Assembly (NCBI GenBank): GCA_029706075.1
Contig: JAINUG010000138.1
Span: 62,001 to 126,000 of the forward strand
DNA from: Aldrovandia affinis
Taxonomy: Eukaryota > Chordata > Actinopteri > Notacanthiformes > Halosauridae
DNA: 64,000 bases
Direction: 5' to 3'
In this document: one piece after another, positions 1 through 7,708 of the stretch
How positions within the stretch are numbered: the first letter of the stretch is position 1
Layout of the letters: each line of letters begins with the position of its first letter
The notes under the pieces: model-generated
Databases searched by the model: none
The model's input: the letters and a program-made list of their open reading frames with translations, nothing else
What the model was told of the DNA's origin: nothing
Made by a program: the position numbers and the translations under genes

Positions 1-108
1 AATGACAACCCTCCTGGTTTTCCCAGTGACACGCCTGATGTGACCATTGAGGAGAATATCGGGGCTGGGTTCAGGATAATGCAGCTAACAGCAACAGACG
101 CTGATGAG
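1..108 (+). CDS. cadherin-repeat gene, exon fragment (enters from the left)
   Basis: The first 108 bases read in frame 1 as 36 codons starting NDNPPGF and ending TATDADE. These are the classic inter-repeat (DXNDN) and calcium-binding (DXD) motifs of an extracellular cadherin repeat, with IEENIGAG between them. The frame closes exactly on a consensus donor (GAG|gtatgg at 108/109, phase 0). The protein would be a membrane adhesion or mechanosensory cadherin acting outside the cell. Thirty-six residues do not tell which one (classical, protocadherin, FAT/dachsous or CDHR), so no symbol is given. The rest of the repeat appears to lie at 4734-4886. Confidence 0.8.
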
Positions 109-820
109 GTATGGTTTTCCCATCATTCCCAGGGTTTCTGGCTGTAGCTAGTTAAGTTAGTGGGCTGTGGAAAGAAAGGAGTGGAGGTCGCTGTTTTGTC
201 AATCTCTATCTTTGGGTCAAAACTGTGTCTTTGCTTTAATGTTGCAGTGTTTACCCAAATACATTTGGGTGTGGAAGGGTACTTTTTGATTGTGAAACAA
301 AAAGATATGTGCCACAATTATTCATACCTCTAATGATTATTTTAAGATTTTGGGATTTTGAGGTATAGGCTACTTGGGATAATTGCCTTGCTTGCATTCC
401 CCAGAAAACAATCAATTTGGTTGTTGATTAAAAGAGAAAGTGTGATTGAATCCTGCCCAGTGGTTTATACATTGTTTGAAGTACACTAACATAGTTAGTA
501 CCATAGCAGGTATTAAAGTATTTTAGTATTACAGTAATAATTTGGTTCAGTTTGAATAGTCTCGGTTCTATGGCAAAAAAAGGTAATCAACATTGGTGCT
601 GGAACAGCGTAAAGAGGAGACTGGCCATTTTTGTATTGTTAATTTAAACACTGCGCAACCAAGTGATTCAACTGATTGATTCAAGTACAATTGGCAGAAC
701 ATTTATTCATGTCCTCTATCCTTTCTGCATAACTTTTGGAATGATGCTGTTCTGAAAAGATCATTCGATGGATGTAGCTAATTTCACAAGCAACCCCGCA
801 ACATATAAAGATAAATAATT
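109..820. other. AT-rich intron of the cadherin gene, nothing recognised
   Basis: AT-rich sequence follows the splice donor at 109. I see no coding, repeat or RNA signal in it; the short reading frames present lack any family resemblance. Confidence 0.5.
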
Positions 821-824
821 ATTA

Positions 825-1020
825 TAATAATGGATTGCATTAATATAGCGCTTGTCAGAAACCCAGATTGCTGCCTGGGACCTGGGTGATACATGACAGC
901 CATTTCGTTTTGCCAGAACGCTCACCACACATAAGCTAATTGGTCATCAATGGAAGCAGCGCTCTTGAGCTCACAGGAGAAAAGACAGTCAATGTCTGTG
1001 GCACATTCTCACTGTTCAAC
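825..1020 (-). repeat. retroposon 3'-tail type repeat
   Basis: The stretch begins with an ATTATAATAATGG run followed by a TATAGCGCTT motif. It continues with CCAGAACGCTCACCACACA, a string seen in dispersed fish LINE/SINE tails. A diverged relative of that string (GAGAACACTCACCACACATTAG) occurs at about 45142-45163 in this window. The precise family is not assigned. Confidence 0.4.
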
Positions 1021-2020
1021 CTAAATTTGGATTAAAGTCCAAAACACCCAAATCAGACTACTTCTGTAGCTAAGGAGGTTGTCTTTGGCCCACACTGACC
1101 AAACAGTCCTGGGGTAAACACTGATTTCTATTCCTGCCTTTCAGGTGCCCAATAAGCATATTTTACCTAAAAATGAACAATGGCAGATGAGACTATAACT
1201 CCAAATGTGTTTTCATATATTCAACTTGCGTTATATGTGTTTTGGAGAGTGGGGGATATGTGTAAATATATATATGAGGTGAAGGAGGTTTAATTTAAAG
1301 GACTATGCATTTTATACATTCAATTAAAGCATGAGTGTATCCTACTTAATTAAAAGTAAAGAAAATTATGTGGCTTGAGGTCATGTTATTATTGAAACAG
1401 TTTCACACTTTTATAACAACAAATTCAAAACAAAATGAGAATAAAGAAACAAAGTTAAAGCTTCAGTCCCTGCTGTCAGGCAGTTTGAAATTCTCTCTCT
1501 TTAGAAAACACTTTAACAGAGAGGCGCATTTGCTGTTTCAGGCATTTTGAGCCGTCATACTGCACTGTTACCTGAGAAATCATGAGAACGTACGGTCAAG
1601 AAGCTTAGAGAGAAAAATGACAGATCTGCGCAATGTGCACTGTGCGGTCCATTGGAGTTCACATTGCATCATGGCCCCCTCTACTGATTATAGAAAAACG
1701 TAATCAACCACAACTAAGACAGGATGTAGATATTAACTATAAAGCTGGTGGTATGTAAGAGAGAGTCCAAGCTGAACAAAGCTGGATAGAAGCTGAGCCA
1801 ATGAGAAGCCAGGAATATGAAAGAAACCATTGAAACCATAAGTCTTAATGGAGTTATCATGTGAGCTTATGTCCAGAAATGCTTTACAGTCACTGAAAAT
1901 TTGATTATAATGCAGACAAATGCCAAAATGAGTTTCTCTTTAACACATGTGAAGGCTGGCGACATGTGGTTGAGGACTTCCAACCCAGTGTACATGGATG
2001 TAATGCTCGGTTGTTAAGAT
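1021..2020. other. intronic/intergenic, nothing recognised
   Basis: AT-rich sequence with no supportable gene. The only longer frame (60 codons from 1368) is of skewed composition and resembles nothing. Confidence 0.5.
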
Positions 2021-2023
2021 AAA

Positions 2024-2840
2024 GCTAAGATAAGATAACCTTTATTAATCCGGGGGGGGAAATTTGGTTTGTCACAGCAGCAATGATACAGGAGACAGTG
2101 AAAAAACACACAAGACATATAGGACATCACAGTATACTGAATGATAAATACAAGATAAATATATTTAAAAACCAGAGTAAAAACCTAGCAGCTATACAGA
2201 CATACAGAACATCATAGTATATTGAAATACCAGATGCTAAAATACAAGAATTTAAAAAATAACAAAATAACAAAACAACCTAGCAGCGATCATACTGGAG
2301 GTAGTGCAAATCCACCAGATAGACAGCGCATACAGTGTACTGAAGTACTAAGAAAACAAATATGAGATATGAGATCAAGTAGCAATCGGGGCAGCAGTGA
2401 GATGTGCAAAGAATGTAGGGTAGGTACAGCAGTAGAGAATGAAAGTGTTCAGTGTTCAATGTTCATTGTTATACAGTTTGATGGCTGCTGGTACAAAGGA
2501 GCGCTTGAACCGCTCCGTTCTGCATGTGAATTGGATGAGCCTGTGGCTGAAGGTGCTCTCCATCTGTCTCAGCTCATCATAGAGGGGGTGGGAGGGGTTA
2601 TTCAGGATGGTCAACAGTTTGTCTCTCATCCTCCTCTCCACCACTGCCTCCAGGCTGTCCAGTTTTTGGCCAACAACAGAGCTAGCCTTCCTCACCAGCT
2701 TGTTGAGTTTGTCGGTCTCCCCAGCCTTGGCGCTGCTACCCCAGCAGGCCACGGCAAAGAACAGTGCGCTGGCTACCACGGACTGGTAGAACATCCTCAG
2801 CAGCCTGCTGCACACATCGAAGGACCTGAGCCTCCTAAGG
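2024..2840 (-). mobile_element. 5'-truncated LINE, RT C-terminus and 3' tail
   Basis: A non-LTR retrotransposon lies on the minus strand. Its 3' end is the AAGATAAGATAACCTTTATT tail near 2024-2045. The frame at 2456-2815 gives the C-terminal region typical of fish LINE reverse transcriptases: FYQSVVASALFFAVACWGSS, then KASSVVGQKLDSLEAVVERR, then NPSHPLYDEL and ending RFKRSFVPAAIKLYN. The finger, palm and endonuclease parts are absent, so this is a dead 5'-truncated copy. The family is of the Rex1/CR1/L2 group; I cannot choose among them by eye. The 5' break runs into a GAGCA microsatellite. Confidence 0.75.
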
Positions 2841-2848
2841 ACCTGAAT

Positions 2849-2884
2849 GAGCAGAGCAGAGCAGAGCAGAGCAGAGCAGAGCAG
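2849..2884. repeat. (GAGCA)n microsatellite
   Basis: About seven perfect pentamer units of GAGCA lie exactly at the 5' truncation point of the LINE fragment. Confidence 0.9.
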
Positions 2885-2885
2885 T

Positions 2886-3479
2886 TATTGCGATGCCTCA
2901 AACCGTAGGCTAAGGTCAGGTAACAGCAAATTATTGCAGAACAGTGTTCAGTAAGCTGAAGGTTAGCTAACGTTGACTTACCTCGAAGTGCTTTTTAAGA
3001 TTCGAAGTCGAGTCCTTTGATGCTGACAGTATCTTTATTCCTGGAAGACACAAGGTACACTTGACCGACAGATTTTTCCCATGGTCTTCTTGGTCTTGTT
3101 TAAACTGGAAATGGTGTCGATAACGCCACGAACTGAAAGCTGACTTTTCTTCCATCTTGTCGCTGTGTGGGCGCGCGCTTTTTTTTAAACACAGTTTTTT
3201 TGTTCTGTGCAGCGGAGGTAGTTTTCGTGAGCTGTATGATGATAATCATCAGGCGTGAGAATTTCATGCTGTAGCTTTAGTAATGAATATCAGCTCATTA
3301 ATGTTTGTAAGGAAAACTTTCCACCAAGAATTCCAATAAGTATTCACTTCAGGTTTATTAAAGTAACTATATTCAGATTACTCGTTTTTTAAATATAACG
3401 CGAGCTGAATACAAGAACTTGATTTTTGTATTCTGATTACGTAACGCCATTACATGTATTCCGTTACAACCCAACCCTG
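2886..3479 (-). mobile_element. hAT transposon 5' end with BED-finger first exon
   Basis: The right edge reads (minus strand) CAGGGTTGGGTTGTAACGGA, a hAT-style terminus followed by TAACG/GTAAT-rich subterminal sequence. Further in, 3155-2982 on the minus strand encodes a BED-type zinc finger start: KSAFSSWRYRHHFQFKQ, then VKCTLCLPG and LSASKDSTSNLKKHFE. It closes on a consensus donor (GAG|gtaagt, boundary 2982/2981). The downstream transposase exons are lost. BED domains bind DNA in hAT transposases. A second truncated relative with the same LSASKDSTSNL string lies at 49976-50563. Confidence 0.7.
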
Positions 3480-3499
3480 CCAGTAACTCACCTTCTCTT

Positions 3500-3700
3500 G
3501 CACTTAGTGTTTATTTATTGGTTTATTTATTTATTAATATTATTATTATTATTATTTTTTTGTACCTGTACTGTATGTGTAGTTTTGTGTTGACTCTGTT
3601 TCTTTATACACTCTTGCTGATGCCTCTTGGCCAGGTCATCATTGTAAATGAGAAATGGTTCTCAACTGATTTTACCTGGTTAAATAAAGATAAATAAATC
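3500..3700 (+). repeat. L2-type LINE/SINE 3' tail
   Basis: The stretch contains CTCTTGGCCAGGTCATCATTG, then ATTTTACCTGGTTAAATAAA and a short AAATAAAT terminal repeat. This is the conserved 3' end shared by vertebrate L2/CR1-group LINEs and the SINEs they mobilise. No coding sequence remains. Confidence 0.65.
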
Positions 3701-4733
3701 AACTAATACTTAGCACTCACTTTTGTTACACAAAATACAAATTGCATTGCGGTTAGAATTGATAGAGGCTTTAATCAACTTGTTTATGCTTTCAGCTGGG
3801 GAAACAACATTCAGCGCAATGTGGTATTATGGAGTAACTTTCTGGAAATATCTAAATATTTACTCTGTGTGACAACTTTGTTCTAGCGCCCACACTGTTG
3901 TTAATTCATGAATCTTGATTCCATTCTAACAGCACACTATCATTCAGCCTTCCTGAGTGTTGAGCCATTGAGGACAGGGCAGTGGATTATCCATTAGTCT
4001 GCTTTCAGAAAAAATGCTGAGAAATTGCTTTCAATATATAGTACTGATTTTGGTAAGGTGCCAGATTTTTTTCTCCAAAATAATTCTTATGTGCAGAAGT
4101 GTGTAAACCAATGATTTTTAACTGTTTAAACTTTTAAACCATAACAATTATAAGTTAGAATGCATCTGAAATACAGGTACATGTGTTGTGTTTTCAACAA
4201 TAATGAATGCTAGTTATGTAGCTGATATCGCTTAGAAAATGCTATTGTGTTTAGCTCATTCATAAATTATGCGATGTTAGTCTAACTAAAATACAGATAT
4301 ACGGTATACCCAGTGAAGGCTGATTCATAATGCTGTTCCCCTGGAGAGAAAAATAAGTTATTACGTACATATTGCATATATTTAAATAAAACAAAACCTA
4401 TAATATGATTCTAATTTTGAGACTGAAACACTCAGTGTCATCCTTGACAAGGGAAACCAATAACTGTGAAACCATTTTCTTTGTTGGAAAGAAAAATGCT
4501 ATTGGTAACTTTCTTTCAATCATATTCACAATTGTCCCTCATTATATTGTATATATAATATAATGAATCTATATAGAGAGAGAAAGAGGAAAATAATAAA
4601 ATATTTCATATGATGCTATAAAAATAGCATGGTACACATTTAAATATTCACAACTCATAGCAGTAATCCAAGTGAAATTTCTTACTCACCCTGGTGGTTC
4701 CTTTGTAGGTGTGAATGCTTAAATTCTCTACAG
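3701..4733. other. AT-rich intron, nothing recognised
   Basis: Between the LINE tail and the second cadherin exon I see only AT-rich sequence. The short exon expected to encode the middle of the cadherin repeat was not found here. Confidence 0.4.
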
Positions 4734-4886
4734 CATTGCCTCGGGAGATCACTATCACTATCACAGTTTGACATTGACAGTCTGACAGGGGTCCTGAAAA
4801 CCAGGAAAGCCCTGGACAGGGAGACCCAGTCCTTCTACAACCTTGAGGTCAAAGTTAATCCAACCTCTTATACAACTGCGCCAGAG
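4734..4886 (+). pseudogene. cadherin-repeat exon with 1-nt frameshift
   Basis: After a pyrimidine-rich acceptor (ctctacag|C) one frame reads IASGDHYHYHS. The next frame continues from 4767 as FDIDSLTGVLKTRKALDRE and then QSFYNLEVKV. Together these are the C-D strand region of a cadherin repeat, including the hallmark LDRE. The two halves join only if one T is added to the TTT run at 4767, so there is either a real 1-nt deletion or a homopolymer sequencing error. Candidate donors are AAA|gttaat at 4853 and GAG|gtgcgc at 4886; the latter sets the end given here. This is the same gene as the exon at 1-108, but the phases show that at least one small exon between them is missing. Confidence 0.65.
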
Positions 4887-4889
4887 GTG

Positions 4890-5290
4890 CGCTATCGTCC
4901 GAAGTCACAAAATTACCAAAATTGCGTTGGACACGCCTTAAAGCGCCACCATCTTCACTTTGCATCAAGTTGCCGACACCGTTCTGATTCACCAAATTAG
5001 GGCCCGCAGTCTTATACAGACATTGCAGTCATATGTAATGCACATATTCTGGACACAAATACACTATGTTTTAAGAACCATAAGCCATAGGACTTACATC
5101 ATGACAGTGCTATCCAACCCACATAGCACATGGTTTCATTTCAAACAGAATGACCAATCATATTTTAAGCCACACTTGCTGCAACCTCCGCTGTCAATTC
5201 AGGAGAGTGTAGACAAGCATGTGCTGTCAGGGTTGGATAAAAACAGAGTACAACTTTTTGATTTGATTAGCTTAATATAGAAATAAATAA
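4890..5290. other. unassigned sequence with an orphan 106-codon frame
   Basis: A frame of 106 codons (4960-5280, +) is open but shows no domain, codon bias or family likeness. It is probably chance. Confidence 0.3.
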
Positions 5291-5299
5291 TATACGTAT

Positions 5300-5352
5300 A
5301 TGCCATTTAGCAGACGCTTTTATACAAAGCGACTTACAGTAGTGAGCGCATA
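5300..5352 (+). repeat. L2/SINE tail fragment
   Basis: The string TGCCATTTAGCAGACGCTTT followed by AAGCGACTTACAGTAGTGA is the dispersed L2-group tail of fish genomes (antisense of the LINE 3' end). The same module recurs at 13636-13690 and, joined to its parent LINE, at 30009-30070. Confidence 0.7.
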
Positions 5353-5933
5353 CATTTTTCAGTATATGTGGTCCAAGGGCATCAGCTGTACCATTGGGCA
5401 TCAGTTCACCAAAATGAAGACTGATGTCTTCTTAGACCTTGCATCTGAATTTATCTCCATGCTCAAGGGTAATCCAAATGTGTTGTTTAAAGTCAGTCGA
5501 GAGTTCGTACACAATATCAGTTAGTCTTCCAAAGTAGGGACAGGGAAACAGACAAAACAGTCTGAGGTCATACACAAAAAAACTATCCAAGAAATTAAAT
5601 TAAATCCAATAAACACAAACTAATACTACACCACCATCAAACATTTAATTTGATTGGTTTCTTTTTGAGGGCCTTAGAGTCAACTTTAGAGTTAAGATAA
5701 TTCTGGGAAAAGTAGTATTTTTCTCCCGTCTTGAACAGTAAATAATTAAATATAATGGATTAAGATATTTGCAGACAGGTGTCATTGATTCATTTTAAGG
5801 GTCTTTCTGAAAATGTAATGTTTCAACAATATTTCATGTATGTATAACATGTTTTATATCCATGATGTACGAAACACTTTTTTGATAAGCTAGACCTACA
5901 GCAGTAGAGGTTTTTTATAAGACAACAGGTAAA
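5353..5933. other. intergenic, nothing recognised
   Basis: AT-rich sequence up to the BEL/Pao insertion site. No gene or repeat is recognised. Confidence 0.5.
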
Positions 5934-5938
5934 GCACT
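5934..5938. repeat. target-site duplication of the BEL/Pao element, left copy
   Basis: GCACT directly precedes the TG of the left LTR, and GCACT directly follows the CA of the right LTR (19110-19114). A 5-bp duplication fits the BEL/Pao class. Confidence 0.85.
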
Positions 5939-6388
5939 TGTTGGAGCCAAAATAGCTTTATGTTTATTATTTGTGAAAAACTTCCTATTTTTAAGTTGTA
6001 GTTTGGCCTATCTGAAAATTGAACAATATAAGCTTTTCATTGGCCGTTGTTAATGGGTCCCGCCCAACTTCTAAGGACACATGATGGACTTTTAAGGAAG
6101 TGTTTTTCTTTTGATTGGAAGTTGAGTCCGGACGGGTGTGGGTGCGACACAGTTTTTCAACCAAAGGCACAGGCACACGCTTTTGTGGTTTTCGTTTTTT
6201 GATACAGACAGTATAGGCTACTGACTTGAATACAATGACTGTAACTTGACATTTGAGAGCACTTTAATTCATTGGATTAAGGATTTCGGATGACGGACGA
6301 TGAACAGAAGCAACAAGCAGGTGCGTTGATATTATACCCACTCATATCAGGACGGTGGCTAATTGACTTTTGCATGATAGCCATCACA
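5939..6388 (+). repeat. 5' LTR of BEL/Pao element
   Basis: The 450-bp sequence starts TGTTGGAGCCAAAATAGC and ends GATAGCCATCACA. It matches 18659-19109 along its whole length apart from a few substitutions and a T-tract indel near 6181-6200. The match stops abruptly at 6388. Confidence 0.9.
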
Positions 6389-7077
6389 ACAAGTTGAAAA
6401 ACTCTTCGCAAGTAGAAAAATATCTTGCAATTTGGACAAACTCCCGCAAGTTAAAATATACCATTGACGTTTAATAAAGACGCATTCCTGTGTGTTTTGT
6501 TACGGAATTGAAACAGTTCATTTGGAAGGATTTGACACGCGTAAAAGCGTACCTTCGGAGCTTTGTTTGTTGGCCGTGACAAACAAATTGATATGTGGAA
6601 TGTTTAACGTTATATGGATGGATTAGCGGATTTTGAATGAAATGTTTATGGATGTATCTGCGTTGCGCAATGTTGTGAAGCACTTTGATGTAACGATTTA
6701 TGTGCATGAACAAGACGATCGTCATTAATTGTTTGAATATAACCACTATAAGCAGTTGGAAAAACTATCGCGCTTGGAAGAGGACAGTTTAGAAGAGGAC
6801 AGCAAACAAAGCTGAAGTAATACAGCAAATTGGGAACTTTACTCATACTCATTTTCATACTCCGCAAAATCGGACATGCTTTGAAGTTTATTCCTGTTGT
6901 GTTTGGAACGGAATTGAGACGGCTCGTTTGGAAGGACAGGATTTATGAGTAACGTAACCTTCGGCGCTGAGTGAAACCGTCAAACTAATTGATAGCTTGC
7001 ATTGCTGATGCGCTTTGCTATGGAATTAATTATGGTGTTGTCTTATTGCGGAGTTAACTGAATTGTTTATGGATGCT
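6389..7077 (+). other. BEL/Pao leader with imperfect internal duplication
   Basis: This untranslated leader contains diverged repeat pairs. GTTGAAAAACTCTTCGC near 6393 pairs with GTTGGAAAAACTATCGCGC near 6755. GGAATTGAAACAG...CATTTGGAAGGA near 6504 pairs with GGAATTGAGACGG...CGTTTGGAAGGA near 6909. The spacing is about 360-400 bp, as expected of an old tandem duplication with indels. No open frame of note. Confidence 0.6.
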
Positions 7078-7097
7078 GTCCCAGCAAACAAAATGTG

Positions 7098-7475
7098 GTT
7101 CCCAGAACGTTCTGGGAACGTTATTTTTGGTTATGTAAAGGTTAGCAAAACGTTTACTAAGTTTTGGGTTCTCGTTCTGCATTCAGGTTTCTGATGGAAC
7201 AGCAATTTTCTCTTCCCAGAACGTTTTATAGTTCTCCCTAGGTTCTTCTATGAACGTTCTGTGTAGGTTGCATTCAGGTTTGCAAGGAACATTCTGGGAA
7301 CGTTATCCTAAAGTTACAGCAATTGCAACGTCTCCTAAACGTTCCCAGAACGTTTTATAGTTCTCCCTAGGTTAAAATGTATAGTTTTCTTTACGTTCTT
7401 GGAACGTTCTGTGTAGGTTGCATTCAGGTTTGCAAGGAACATTATCTTAAAGTTACAATTGCATCCCAGTTGTAA
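7098..7475. repeat. CACTA subterminal repeats around GTTCCCAGAACGTT
   Basis: A perfect 22-bp palindrome sits at 7098-7119 (GTTCCCAGAACG followed by its complement). Variants of CCCAGAACGTT or CTGGGAACGTT recur near 7212, 7291 and 7341. A longer unit containing GTGTAGGTTGCATTCAGGTT is repeated at 7261 and 7411, a 150-bp period. Dense subterminal repeats are the binding sites of the transposon-encoded DNA-binding protein in plant CACTA elements; that role here is inferred. Confidence 0.7.
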
Positions 7476-7562
7476 TAAATGCTAAAATTAGGTAAAACAC
7501 AAGAGCTCTGGAAAGGGACTTTAGTAAAAGTGTACACCACACAAGTTAGAAAAGTAGTCAAC

Positions 7563-7568
7563 TTTATT
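7563..7568 (-). terminator. AATAAA polyadenylation signal of the DUF4806-type gene
   Basis: TTTATT on the plus strand reads AATAAA on the minus strand, about 140 bases beyond the stop codon of the 12-exon gene and at the edge of the subterminal repeats. It is the expected position for the shared 3' end of CACTA transcripts. Confidence 0.55.
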
Positions 7569-7708
7569 CAAAGCACAGCACCAAACATTGCAAGACAACA
7601 CAGAAGCAGTGGGAATTCACAGCAAACAAAACCTACCAAACAGTAGTTACTATATTTAAAAAATATATATATACAAAACAATATAAAATACAATGATGTG
7701 TTGACTGT

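Noticed and set aside
4960..5524. Two consecutive open frames (106 and 74 codons)
   Set aside because: No domain, no codon bias; the second begins inside an L2/SINE tail.
5991..6176. 61-codon minus-strand frame, repeated at 18705-18896
   Set aside because: It lies inside the LTRs and is present twice only because the LTRs are; no family likeness.
7098..7475. Repeat array resembling a CRISPR-like cluster
   Set aside because: Spacing and unit length are irregular, the units are palindromic transposon subterminal repeats, and the genome is eukaryotic.
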